Made by a program: the position numbers and the translations under genes
Source: Vreelandella populi
GTDB taxonomy: Bacteria; Pseudomonadota; Gammaproteobacteria; Pseudomonadales; Halomonadaceae
Reading direction: 5' to 3'
DNA length: 64,000 nucleotides
Assembly (NCBI RefSeq): GCF_003989825.1
Contig: NZ_RZHE01000014.1
Location: 115,480 to 179,479, forward strand
Shown here: positions 31,553 to 40,800 of the stretch, one piece after another
How the letters are laid out: each line of letters opens with the position of its first letter
How positions within the stretch are numbered: position 1 is the stretch's first letter
The notes under the pieces: model-generated
What the model saw: the letters and a program-made list of their open reading frames with translations, nothing else
Told to the model about the DNA's origin: nothing
The model's database searches: none

Positions 31553-32022
31553 TGAGAGAGAAAATGACGGATACCGGAATGCGCGAGCGCTTTTGGGAAC
31601 GCTACCCGCTGGAAGAGCTGACTTCTGAGGAGTGGGAGGCGCTATGTGACGGCTGTGGGCAGTGTTGCCTGCTCAAGTTGCATGACGATGATACCCAAGA
31701 ACTTGCGATATTAAACGTTGCCTGTCGGCTATTGGATATTAAAACCTGCCAGTGCAGTGATTACGCCAATCGTTTTGATAGCGTACCCGACTGCACGCAG
31801 CTGACGCCTGCATTGGTAAAAGAGTTTACCTGGCTGCCGCCCACCTGTGGCTATCGTCGAGTAGCGGAAGGGCGCAAGCTGGCGGGCTGGCATCCGCTGC
31901 TGAGTAACGATGCAGAGCGCGTGCACCGTAAGGGCATTAGCGTGCGAAATTTTGCGGTCTCTGAAGAAGACGTGCCTGAACGAGCGTTGGAATCCCACAT
32001 TATTGCCGTACTTCCCATGTAG
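31552..32022 (+). CDS. YcgN-family cysteine-cluster protein
   Basis: UPF0260/YcgN family, 156 residues from ATG 31552, or 152 from ATG 31564, which has the better-placed GAGAG site. Cysteines cluster as CDGCGQCC near residue 35 and again as CRLLDIKTCQCSDY, the CxxCxxCC pattern of the zinc/iron-chelating domain. CxxCxCC proteins are presumed metal-binding; no reaction is known. It ends the rnd-ycgL-acpH-ycgN operon. Confidence 0.9.
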   Translation: MREKMTDTGMRERFWERYPLEELTSEEWEALCDGCGQCCLLKLHDDDTQELAILNVACRLLDIKTCQCSDYANRFDSVPDCTQLTPALVKEFTWLPPTCGYRRVAEGRKLAGWHPLLSNDAERVHRKGISVRNFAVSEEDVPERALESHIIAVLPM

Positions 32023-32063
32023 GGCTACGGCTTTCTGCCTGATAAACCGGTTGCTTGCCTTTT

Positions 32064-32085
32064 AAAAAAACCAGGCCCTCCCTGG
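32064..32085 (-). terminator. Rho-independent terminator of the small-protein gene
   Basis: On the reverse strand CCAGG-GAGGG-CCTGG is followed by seven T residues, starting 9 nt after the stop of the 51-residue gene. The short stem with a strong T tract supports this being a real transcription unit. Confidence 0.65.
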
Positions 32086-32093
32086 CGCAATGG

Positions 32094-32249
32094 TTAGGCA
32101 ACAGGCTTGCGCTTTGCGTTATCCCAAATAGTCAAAAACGCTTCCTTGATCGGGGAGGGCTTTTGAGTGCTCACCTTGGGGGCGGGTTGGCTGGCAGGTT
32201 GCTTTAGCGGTGTATCCCAAATAGTCGGGAAGTGTTCCTGATATTTCAT
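32094..32249 (-). CDS. 51-residue small protein with duplicated TIWD motif
   Basis: A reverse-strand frame starts at an ATG with GGAG 6 nt upstream and encodes MKYQEHFPTIWDTPLKQPAS and a Pro/Gln/Lys-rich middle, ending FLTIWDNAKRKPVA. The blocks FPTIWDTP (residues 7-14) and FLTIWDNA (38-45) are repeats of each other; at DNA level a 14-nt match recurs at 32120-32133 and 32213-32226. No membrane helix or signal peptide is seen. A plausible promoter (TTTCCA-17-CATACT on this strand, about 32297-32325) and a T-tract terminator bracket it. I do not recognise the family. Confidence 0.7.
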   Translation of the reverse strand: MKYQEHFPTIWDTPLKQPASQPAPKVSTQKPSPIKEAFLTIWDNAKRKPVA

Positions 32250-32265
32250 GAAAAGCTCCATCAAG

Positions 32266-32294
32266 TAGACGTAAGTTTATGCGACTAACGTCTA
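32266..32294. promoter_or_regulatory. Inverted repeat upstream of the small-protein gene
   Basis: TAGACGT at 32266-32272 is mirrored by ACGTCTA at 32288-32294 with a 15-nt spacer. It lies between the putative promoter and the ribosome site of the 51-residue gene, so it would be either a leader hairpin or an operator. Confidence 0.4.
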
Positions 32295-32330
32295 GTATGA
32301 CGCAAATATATTTTTGTGGAAAGTATTTTC

Positions 32331-32359
32331 AAAAAAATAGGCAGCGCCAGGCGCTGCCT
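32331..32359 (-). terminator. Rho-independent terminator of the S9 peptidase gene
   Basis: A 10-bp perfect stem, AGGCAGCGCC at 32339-32348 with 32350-32359, is followed on the reverse strand by a seven-T tract (32331-32337 on the given strand). It lies 45 nt past the peptidase stop. Confidence 0.88.
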
Positions 32360-32403
32360 AAATAGGTGCTCAAAAGCGTCTAGCCGGAAAGCTCAGAAAC
32401 TTT

Positions 32404-34506
32404 CTAGTCGGCGCTGGCTGATGAGGTAGCCGCCAGACCCAACGCCCAGAGGATAAAGGCATCCTGACGGGCAGTGTCCCGCCAGGCCTTGAATCGTCCT
32501 GACGCGCCGCCGTGACCACTGCTCATGTCGGTATGCAAAAGTACAGGGGCGTCACCTTGCTGGTGCTGGGTAACCTGTGCGTAATATTTAGCCGGCTCCC
32601 AGTAACTTACCCGGGTATCGAACCAGCTGCCCTCAATCCACAGCGCCGGGTAGGATTGTGCGGTAATGTTATCCATGGGTGAGTAGCCGCGAATCCGCTC
32701 AGCAACCTCGGGTATGTCAGGGTTGCCCCATTCGCTATATTCAGCGGTTGTCAGCGGCAGATCGGGGTTTTGCATGGTACGCAGGACATCCAGGAAAGGT
32801 ACGTCCAGCAAGGCTGCACAAAAAGCCTCTGGCGCCCGATTGACACAGGTGCCTACCAGCAATCCGCCTGCGCTGGCCCCGTAAGCGGCAATTCGCTGTG
32901 GATGGCTGACCCCGCTTTCCACCAAGGCATCACGCGCGGCCAGAAAGTCGTGAAAACTATTCTCTTTATGAGCCAGCTTGCCCTGCAGGTACCAGGGCTC
33001 ACCGCGCTCGCCACCACCACGCACATGGGCAACGGCAAAGGCCGCGCCACGCTCTAATAGCTCCAGGCGGGAAATCGAGAACCAGGGGTCGAGTGCCTCG
33101 CCGTAAGCGCCATAGCCATACAGCAGCGTCGGCAGCGGCTGGTGAGCCAGATCGGCGCGCATGACAACGGATACCGGCACCTGCTCGCCATCCTGGCTGG
33201 TGGCCCATAGGCGACGGCTCACCAGCTGTTCGGGGGTTAAGCTGCCATACACCGGCGCACGCTTGAGCAGTGTGCGCTCGCCGGTTGCAAGATCAAGCGC
33301 AAACCAGCTGGGTGGTTGAGTAAATGACTCTTCACGTAGACGCAACACCCGGGTATCAAAATGGGCCGCATCTTCAAGTAGCTGCGAGCAAGGCTGTTCG
33401 GGCAGTACCAGATACTCATCGAGGGTGCGGTGGTGCTGGTGATCCAGCTCCCAACGACGCAGCGTTACCTGTGCCTGGGTATGGTTGCGCTCGCCAATCA
33501 CAAGCCCCCAGGAGAAAGCGTCGATTCCCTCCAAGGTAACGTCTTCACGCGGGGCGATGAGCGGCTGCCATTGGGCGTCTGGATTGCCCAAGGCTGTCTC
33601 TGCCATATAATCCAATTGGAAATGGGCGCTTGCCTGATTGTGCAAACGATAGAAAGCCCCTGGGCGGTGATCAATGCTGTATTCAACGCCTGACTGGCGA
33701 GGCTGAATACACAGCATCATAGCCGCTGGCTGATGCGCTGGCAGAGCGTGAATTTCGCTAGTGTCTTTAGAGCCACTTTCAATCAGCAGCCACTCCCGCG
33801 AGCGTGTTTTCCCGATTCCAAGCCAGAATTCAGGGTCTTCTTCACGCAATACCAGAATGGGGTCGGCGTGCTGGGCAGGCGCGTCAAAAGGGAGAGATAC
33901 GCGCCACAGGCTGTCGGGGCGCTGAGTATCATCAAATCGAGTGAAAAACAGCGTGGCTGAGGCCGCCGTCTGATCCTCGGCCCAGCACAGGCCGGCACCG
34001 ATATCGCTGATTAATGCCAGTGGCTCGCCGTTTGGCAACGACTTGATCCACAGTGTATAGCGTTCGTCGCCCTGGGTATCTTCGGTCCAGGCCAACCACT
34101 GCTCATCAGGCGAGAGCGCCATGTCACCCATGTCATAAAAGTCTTCATCGGCCGCGCGGGCCTGTACGTCGAAGAAGCACTCACGCAGGCTTGGTTGCCC
34201 ATTAGGGTAGCGCCACCAGCGCGGGTAGTCGTCCTCGGCGCCGGTTTCACTCCAGAACGTAAAATGGTCAAGCGGTGTCTCAAGGCTGGTAATGGCAAGT
34301 TCGCGGCGCGCCAGATGGCTTTCATATAATGTCTCGGCCAGCGGCGTAAGGGGCGCAAACCACTCTGCCTGCTGTTGATTGGCGGTTTCCAGGAATTCGC
34401 TGACCTCAGGCGCTTCACGCGCTTCCAACCAGTGCCATTTGGGATCATTAGCGCGATAATAGCGCGCGACGGGAGAGCCTGAGCGCGTATCTGGCTGTGC
34501 TTTCAT
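32404..34506 (-). CDS. ptrB: S9 family peptidase (oligopeptidase B-like)
   Basis: A 700-residue prolyl-oligopeptidase-family serine peptidase, cytoplasmic, cutting short peptides, in oligopeptidase B mainly after Arg or Lys. The N-terminal half is the beta-propeller gate (DPKWHWLEAREAPEV at the start). The C-terminal half is the alpha/beta hydrolase. The catalytic serine is in AAYGASAGGLLVG, the nearby LLYGYGAYGEALDPWFS and AHVRGGGERGEPWY are family hallmarks, and the histidine is in DMSSGHGGASGRFK. The ATG at 34506 is chosen over the longer TTG start at 34536. No signal peptide is seen. Confidence 0.92.
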   Translation of the reverse strand: MKAQPDTRSGSPVARYYRANDPKWHWLEAREAPEVSEFLETANQQQAEWFAPLTPLAETLYESHLARRELAITSLETPLDHFTFWSETGAEDDYPRWWRYPNGQPSLRECFFDVQARAADEDFYDMGDMALSPDEQWLAWTEDTQGDERYTLWIKSLPNGEPLALISDIGAGLCWAEDQTAASATLFFTRFDDTQRPDSLWRVSLPFDAPAQHADPILVLREEDPEFWLGIGKTRSREWLLIESGSKDTSEIHALPAHQPAAMMLCIQPRQSGVEYSIDHRPGAFYRLHNQASAHFQLDYMAETALGNPDAQWQPLIAPREDVTLEGIDAFSWGLVIGERNHTQAQVTLRRWELDHQHHRTLDEYLVLPEQPCSQLLEDAAHFDTRVLRLREESFTQPPSWFALDLATGERTLLKRAPVYGSLTPEQLVSRRLWATSQDGEQVPVSVVMRADLAHQPLPTLLYGYGAYGEALDPWFSISRLELLERGAAFAVAHVRGGGERGEPWYLQGKLAHKENSFHDFLAARDALVESGVSHPQRIAAYGASAGGLLVGTCVNRAPEAFCAALLDVPFLDVLRTMQNPDLPLTTAEYSEWGNPDIPEVAERIRGYSPMDNITAQSYPALWIEGSWFDTRVSYWEPAKYYAQVTQHQQGDAPVLLHTDMSSGHGGASGRFKAWRDTARQDAFILWALGLAATSSASAD

Positions 34507-34568
34507 AAATTGATAGGTACCATAACGGGAAATCAACGTCGGGTGCTTAGACCCACATGAGAGGTATT

Positions 34569-34994
34569 ATGCTGTTTGCAAATTCAATGTCACTGCTGTG
34601 GCTAGCTTATTACGGTATTTCACTACTGGTCGTGGTGGCGATCTATTTTGCACTGACGTTTCTACCACGTTTGCCGCGCCTGGTGGTGACCTGGGGTGTG
34701 GCGGGCGCTATGTGGGCACCTGCCATGTTCCGCCTGCCCCTGATAGAAGAGGGTGAATTCTATACCGGATGGGCACCGGCGGCGATGGTTGCTGCCGTAG
34801 GCTTTCTTGAGCATGACGTTGGTGCCTTGCGCGGTAGCTTGCTGTGTCTGGTGGCAGGTATCGCGATCGGTGCTGTGATTGGCGTTGCGCTATGGTGGTG
34901 GCGCCGGCCGACAAGTGCGCCGCCAGCTAAACGCGTGAAAGAGGTTGAAGAGGATCCGCAGCCGATACGCCGTCGTGAACCGGTTATCAATTAA
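34569..34994 (+). CDS. Small inner-membrane protein, function unknown
   Basis: A 141-residue protein starting MLFANSMSLLWLAYYGISLL. Four hydrophobic segments are visible: about residues 5-27, 32-50, 66-80 and 88-110. A basic and acidic cytoplasmic tail ends it (RRPTSAPPAKRVKEVEEDPQ). GAGAGG precedes the ATG; an upstream ATG at 34557 is possible. It is divergent from the peptidase and 54 nt before the amidotransferase. Not recognised; conserved hypothetical at best. Confidence 0.75.
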   Translation: MLFANSMSLLWLAYYGISLLVVVAIYFALTFLPRLPRLVVTWGVAGAMWAPAMFRLPLIEEGEFYTGWAPAAMVAAVGFLEHDVGALRGSLLCLVAGIAIGAVIGVALWWWRRPTSAPPAKRVKEVEEDPQPIRRREPVIN

Positions 34995-35048
34995 TGGTTA
35001 GAATCGAAAAAGGGGCGTTGCCATGGGTGACTTGCATGTGTGAACAGT

Positions 35049-35828
35049 ATGTGTGAATTGCTCGGCATGAGTGCCAATGTCCCGACCGATATCTGTTTTA
35101 GCTTTTCGGGTTTTTTACATCGCGGAGGTGGCACCGGCCCACACCGCGATGGTTGGGGAATCGCCTTTTATGAAGAGGGCGGCTATCGTGAGTTTCGCGA
35201 CCCGCATCCCTCGGTTGATTCGCCCATCGCTCGGCTAATCTGTGACTACCCGATCAAGTCCAATGTGGTGATCAGCCATATTCGCCAGGCAAACGTTGGC
35301 GGTGTGCGTCTGGCCAATACGCACCCCTTTACGCGGGAAATGTGGGGCCGACCCTGGTGCTATGCACATAACGGCCAGCTCAGTGATTGGAAGGGTCTGC
35401 CTCTTGGGGTATATACGCCGGTGGGCAACACCGATAGCGAGCACGCCTTTTGCTGGCTAATGGATGAGCTTCGTCAGGCGTTTCCTGTGCCACCTGAATC
35501 GCCGGGCGCGCTGTGGACGAAGCTTCACGCTCTATGTGAACGTTTACGCGCATTGGGGGTATTCAACTTGCTGTTGTCCGACGGCCAGTATCTGTATACC
35601 TACTGTTCGACAAAGCTTGCCCATATTACCCGGCGTGCGCCGTTTGGGGACGCCGAGCTTTCTGATGCAGAAATAACAGTTAATTTTGCCGAGCACACCA
35701 CGCCTGATGATGTGGTATCAGTTATCGCCACAGAGCCGCTAACCCATAACGAGGCATGGTACACAATGGTACCAGGGGAGCTTATCGTTTGGTGTGCTGG
35801 AGAAATTCAGGCGCGTTACTGTCCATAA
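35049..35828 (+). CDS. Class II glutamine amidotransferase (YafJ-like)
   Basis: A 259-residue Ntn-hydrolase that would release ammonia from glutamine. The start is fixed at 35049 because the product then begins Met-Cys-Glu-Leu-Leu-Gly-Met, exposing the catalytic Cys2 after Met removal. A GTG three codons upstream would bury it. The family blocks GGGTGPHRDGWGIAFYEE, SHIRQANVGGVRLANTHPF and AHNGQLSD with VGNTDSEHAFCWLMDEL are intact. No synthase domain is fused, so the acceptor reaction is unknown, as for E. coli YafJ. Confidence 0.92.
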   Translation: MCELLGMSANVPTDICFSFSGFLHRGGGTGPHRDGWGIAFYEEGGYREFRDPHPSVDSPIARLICDYPIKSNVVISHIRQANVGGVRLANTHPFTREMWGRPWCYAHNGQLSDWKGLPLGVYTPVGNTDSEHAFCWLMDELRQAFPVPPESPGALWTKLHALCERLRALGVFNLLLSDGQYLYTYCSTKLAHITRRAPFGDAELSDAEITVNFAEHTTPDDVVSVIATEPLTHNEAWYTMVPGELIVWCAGEIQARYCP

Positions 35829-35912
35829 GGCTGAGAGTCGCTACATTATAAGTAGCAGAAGGTTAAGTAGAGTGAACTGGGGGTATGCGCTACAAACGGC
35901 TATGGCCTAAAG

Positions 35913-35930
35913 TTGAAACACAAGTTTCAA
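35913..35930. promoter_or_regulatory. PsrA-type operator upstream of fadD
   Basis: TTGAAACACAAGTTTCAA is a 7-bp dyad with a 4-nt spacer and contains GAAAC-N4-GTTTC. This matches the published Pseudomonas PsrA pattern (G/C)AAAC-N2-4-GTTT(G/C). It ends 8 nt before the fadD -35 box. Confidence 0.6.
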
Positions 35931-35938
35931 TCGATCGT

Positions 35939-35967
35939 TTTACAGCGCGTGACGCGTCGTATATCGT
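35939..35967 (+). promoter_or_regulatory. fadD promoter
   Basis: TTTACA (35939-35944) and TATCGT (35962-35967) are 17 nt apart, predicting a transcript start about 60 nt before the fadD ATG. Confidence 0.55.
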
Positions 35968-36034
35968 TGGTTCTCTTGCCTCGCGACAATAACAAGGTCG
36001 GTAATATCATCGACATGGATAGCGGAGATTGCCC

Positions 36035-37717
36035 ATGAGCGAACACGCCACAGCTTCTATTCTACGCGGTCCGGTGCTTGAAGGACTGGACCAGTACGAC
36101 TCGGTCACAGAAGTTTTTCACAGTGCCGTCACTCGGTATAAGGAGAGGCCCGCTTTTAGCTGTATGGGTAAAACCCTTACCTTTGCCGACCTGGATCGCC
36201 TTTCAGCCGATTTTGCAGCCTGGTTGCAGCACGAAACCGATCTTCAACCTGGTGATCGCATAGCCATCCAACTACCCAACGTTTTGCAGTTTCCGGTCGC
36301 CGTGTTTGGCGCCCTGCGCGCAGGTCTGGTGGTCGTTAATACCAACCCGCTTTATACCGAGCGGGAAATGACCCACCAGTTCAAGGATTCAGGTGCCAAG
36401 GCCATTCTAATCTTGGCTAACATGGCCAAAAAGCTGGAAAATGTGCTTGGTAAGACCGATATCCAGCACGTGCTGGTAACCGAGCTTGGCGATCTGCATG
36501 GGCTGCCCAAGCGGTGGCTAATTAACGCTGTGGTCAAGCACGTGAAAAAGATGGTGCCTGCCTACTCACTGCCTGGGGCAATAAGCTTTTTTGAGGCAAT
36601 GAAGAAAGGCGCCTCTATGACGCATACAGAAGTCAGTCGCCGGCAGGATGATTTGGCTGCGCTTCAGTACACCGGCGGCACCACGGGCATGCCCAAGGGC
36701 GCCATGCTGACGCACTGCAATCTAATCGCCAATATGTTGCAAGCGCGCGCGGCGATTGGAACACACCTCAAAGCGGGTGAAGAGGTAGTGGTGGCTCCGC
36801 TACCGGTTTATCACATCTATACGTTTACCGTTAACTGTCTATTTTTGATGGAGTCAGGAAATCACTCGCTGCTGATTACCAACCCTCGTGACCTGGATGG
36901 CTTTATCAAGGAGCTTAAAAAGGTAAAGTTCACCGCATTCATAGGCCTGAATACTCTGTTCAATGCGCTATGCAATCGCGATGATTTCAAACAGCTTGAT
37001 TTTTCCCATCTAAAACTCACCATTTCCGGCGGTATGGCGCTTACCAAGGCGGCCGCCCAGCGCTGGGAGCAGACCACCGGCTGCCCGATTGCCGAAGGCT
37101 ATGGTTTAACGGAAACGTCCCCCATTGTGAGCTTTAATCCGACCGATGCCATCCAACTGGGCACGATTGGCAAGCCGGTGGCTGGTACAGCCGTTAAAGT
37201 GGTAGATGCCGATGGTAATGACGTGGCCCTGGGGGAGCCGGGCGAGATGTGTGTGCAAGGCCCTCAGGTGATGAAAGGCTACTGGCAGCGTGAAGATGAG
37301 ACGCGTAACTCCATTGATAGCGAAGGCTGGTTTCATACCGGTGATATCGCTGTGCTCCAGGAAGATGGCTATATCCGTATTGTTGATCGCAAGAAGGATA
37401 TGATCCTGGTCTCGGGCTTCAACGTTTACCCCAATGAAGTCGAAGATGTGGTAGCGGCACATCCGGATATTATCGAGGCCGCGGTGGTGGGTGTGCCCGA
37501 TGAAGATGCGGGCGAGGTCATCAAGCTGTTTGTTGTTTCTAAAAATAGTCAGCTGGATGCTGAAACCCTGCGCAGCTGGTGCAAGAAAGAGCTGACCGGC
37601 TACAAGGTGCCCAAGTACATCGAGTTTCGCGATGAGCTGCCCAAAACCAACGTGGGCAAGGTTTTACGTCGCGAACTGCGTGATGAGAAAAAGCCCTCAC
37701 AGGATAGCCATGGCTAG
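36035..37717 (+). CDS. fadD: Long-chain fatty acid-CoA ligase
   Basis: Activates imported fatty acids to acyl-CoA at the inner membrane face. The 560-residue ANL-superfamily enzyme has the AMP-binding P-loop YTGGTTGMPKGAMLTH, EGYGLTETSP, and the hinge/C-terminal YIRIVDRKKDMILVSGFNVYPNEVED, the FadD form. The catalytic lysine region ELPKTNVGKVLRREL closes the protein. GGAG lies 7 nt before ATG 36035, favoured over the TTG two codons earlier. A PsrA-type dyad and a promoter sit upstream, suggesting induction by long-chain acyl-CoA. A hairpin follows. Confidence 0.96.
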   Translation: MSEHATASILRGPVLEGLDQYDSVTEVFHSAVTRYKERPAFSCMGKTLTFADLDRLSADFAAWLQHETDLQPGDRIAIQLPNVLQFPVAVFGALRAGLVVVNTNPLYTEREMTHQFKDSGAKAILILANMAKKLENVLGKTDIQHVLVTELGDLHGLPKRWLINAVVKHVKKMVPAYSLPGAISFFEAMKKGASMTHTEVSRRQDDLAALQYTGGTTGMPKGAMLTHCNLIANMLQARAAIGTHLKAGEEVVVAPLPVYHIYTFTVNCLFLMESGNHSLLITNPRDLDGFIKELKKVKFTAFIGLNTLFNALCNRDDFKQLDFSHLKLTISGGMALTKAAAQRWEQTTGCPIAEGYGLTETSPIVSFNPTDAIQLGTIGKPVAGTAVKVVDADGNDVALGEPGEMCVQGPQVMKGYWQREDETRNSIDSEGWFHTGDIAVLQEDGYIRIVDRKKDMILVSGFNVYPNEVEDVVAAHPDIIEAAVVGVPDEDAGEVIKLFVVSKNSQLDAETLRSWCKKELTGYKVPKYIEFRDELPKTNVGKVLRRELRDEKKPSQDSHG

Positions 37718-37766
37718 CGAGCTCATCGCTGGTTAGGCGTCGCGTTAGTGAAAGCGTTATAATATT

Positions 37767-37789
37767 CGGCCCGCTCACGTAGCGGGCCG
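37767..37789 (+). terminator. Hairpin after fadD
   Basis: CGGCCCGCT at 37767-37775 pairs perfectly with 37781-37789 across a CACGT loop, between fadD and hrpA. A TATAAT at 37758-37763 just before it could instead belong to an hrpA promoter. Confidence 0.6.
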
Positions 37790-37845
37790 ACTGTTTATGG
37801 GTTCTGCTGTTCTGCGATTGGCATCCCTGCTTTTTTAAATAACCA

Positions 37846-40800
37846 ATGGAAACCGAGCCTAACGTGACCACTGATACGCCTTCCGATCTCAACGACCGCC
37901 AACGCCTTGCTTCCCTAAAAGAAGCATTGGGCAATGTCATGCTGCGCGACGCTCAAAGGTTGGAGCGGCGTGTAGCAGGGCTTGCGCGGCGCGTGCGCGA
38001 TGCAAAGCCTATTGATCATGGTGTCAACGAGGTGCAGCGCGAGATCCAGCGTGCTCAACAGGTGTTCAATCAGCGTGAAGCGCTGAAGGTCACGTTCAAC
38101 TATCCTGCCGAGCTGCCAGTCGTTGAACGCCGTGAGGATATTCTGGCCGCCATTCGTGACCATCAGGTAGTGGTTGTCGCCGGTGAAACCGGCTCGGGTA
38201 AAACTACCCAGCTGCCCAAGATGTGCCTGGAACTAGGCCGAGGACGTAAAGGCCTGATTGGCCATACCCAGCCCCGCCGGCTGGCAGCGCGTAGTGTGGC
38301 TTCGCGCCTGGCCGAAGAGCTTGAAGTGCCGTTGGGCGATCAGGTGGGCTATCAGGTGCGTTTTACTGACCAGAGTAGTCCCACCACGCTGATCAAGTTG
38401 ATGACCGATGGTATCTTGCTGGCCGAAACCCAGCACGACCCGCTGCTGCTGCGCTATGACACCATCATTATTGATGAGGCGCACGAGCGCAGCCTGAATA
38501 TCGACTTTCTGCTGGGCTACCTTAAGCGGCTGCTACCTCGGCGTCCTGATCTGAAAGTCATTATCACTTCTGCCACGATTGATGTGGAGCGCTTTGCTGC
38601 ACATTTTGGCACGCCAGACGTGCCAGCCCCGGTTGTCGAGGTGTCAGGGCGTACTTATCCGGTGGAGGTGCACTATCGGCCTCTGGTACGTGCTGAAGAC
38701 GACGAAGAGGACCGCACGTTACAAGAGGGGATCCTGCATGCGGTTCACGAGATCGAAGCCATCGAGCGTGAAAAGGGTTGGCTGCATGGCCCGCGTGACG
38801 TGCTGGTGTTTCTACCTGGCGAGCGCGAAATTCGAGAAACGGCCGATACTCTGCGCCGGGCGGACTTGAAGGGCACGGAAATTCTGCCGCTTTACGCACG
38901 GCTCTCCAATGAGGAGCAAAACCGAGTATTCACCGCCCATCGCGGCCGGCGCATTGTACTGGCCACTAACGTGGCGGAAACCTCGCTGACGGTACCAGGC
39001 ATTCGCTATGTTATTGATCCAGGCCTGGTGCGTATCAGCCGTTACAGCTATCGGGCCAAGATTCAGCGTCTGCCTATCGAGCCGGTTAGCCAGGCAAGCG
39101 CCAACCAGCGTAAGGGGCGCTGTGGACGGGTGGCAGAAGGCGTATGCATTCGCCTTTACGATGAAGAGGATTTTCTTTCCCGGCCTGGGTTTACCGACCC
39201 CGAGATTCAGCGTACCAACCTAGCGTCGGTCATTCTCTCCATGCTGGCGCTTAAACTTGGCGATATCGAGGCGTTTCCGTTCGTTGATCCACCGGATAGC
39301 CGGTTTGTAAAAGATGGTTTCCGACTGCTGTTTGAACTGGGGGCGGTGGATGAAGGTTACCGCCTGAGTCCGCTTGGCCGCAAGCTGGCCAAGCTTCCCA
39401 TTGACCCGCGTTTGGCGCGCATGGTACTGGCCGGTGCCGAGCGTGGTAGCTTGCGCGATGTGCTGGTAGTGGTTTCAGCGCTGGCCATTCAGGACCCGCG
39501 TGACCGCCCGGCAGACAAACGCCAGGCAGCTGATCAAGCGCACCAGCGCTGGCATGACCCTGATTCTGATTTTGTGGCGTTACTCAATTTATGGCACGGT
39601 ATTGAGAATGCCCGCGAAGCGCTATCGGGCAATCAGCTGCGCCGCTGGTGCCGCGAACATTATATTAACTACCTGCGCATGCGCGAGTGGCACGATACCT
39701 TCCGTCAGCTCAGACAGTTGCTACGTGACATGGACATAGAAGTTCCTGCGCCGCTGCCGAAAGATGATGAGCAGAGCGAGGAACAAGCGCGCCAAGCGCG
39801 GCGCAAAACCTCTGGAAAGTTACATCAGGCGCTGCTATCAGGACTGTTATCGAACCTTGGCACGCTGCTGGAAAACCGCGAGTATCTGGGCGCGCGCAAT
39901 CGCAAGTTCATGATTCACCCAGGCTCAGGGCTTGCCAAGAAATCCCCCAAGTGGGTCATGGCGTTTGAGCTGATTGAAACCACCAAGCTTTACGCGCGCA
40001 CCGTCGCCAAGATCGACCCGCAATGGATAGAACCCCAAGCTCAGCATCTGGTTAAACGTAGCTATAGCGAACCCCACTGGGAGCAAAAGCGTGCGCAAGT
40101 AGTGGCGTTTGAACAGGTGACACTGTTTGGGTTGCCGATTGTCGCACGTCGCCGCGTGCACTACGGGCCGATTGCCCCGCAAGAATCACGCGAGCTGTTT
40201 ATTCGCCGCGCTCTGGTGGAGGGCGAGTTCACGACTCAGGGCACTTTCTTCGCCCATAACCGTGCGCTGATTGATGAAGTAGAGGCGCTGGAAGATCGTG
40301 CCCGTCGGCGCGATATTCTGGTCGATGAAGAAACCCTGTATGCGTTTTACGATGAGCGAGTTCCTCACGATATTGTCAACGGCACAGGTTTCGAGCACTG
40401 GCGCAAACAGGCGGAGCGTCAAACGCCCACGCTTTTGCACTTCGATATTGAAGCGCTCAAAGCACGCGATGCCGCCGACGTTACCCAGGCGCAATACCCT
40501 GATCATCTAACGCTTGCTGGCGTCGCGTATCCGGTGAGTTATCATTTTGATCCCAATGCGGAAGATGATGGTGTGACGCTGACCGTGCCAGCAGCCATGC
40601 TGCCGCAACTGCCGGTGCATGCCCTGGAATGGGTGGTCCCAGGGCTTTTACGCGAAAAGTGTATTGCGCTATTAAAATCGTTGCCTAAAAGCATTCGTCG
40701 TCAGGTGGTCCCCATCCCCGACTGGGTGGACGCTGCGCTGGAAACGTTGGTACCTGACCAGCGGCCGTTAACCGAAGCGCTGGGCGAGTTCATTCGCCGA

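Noticed and set aside
32120..32226. Two 14-nt direct repeats considered as a degenerate CRISPR or attachment pair
   Set aside because: Only two copies, and both encode the TIWD motif of the small protein, so protein repetition explains them.
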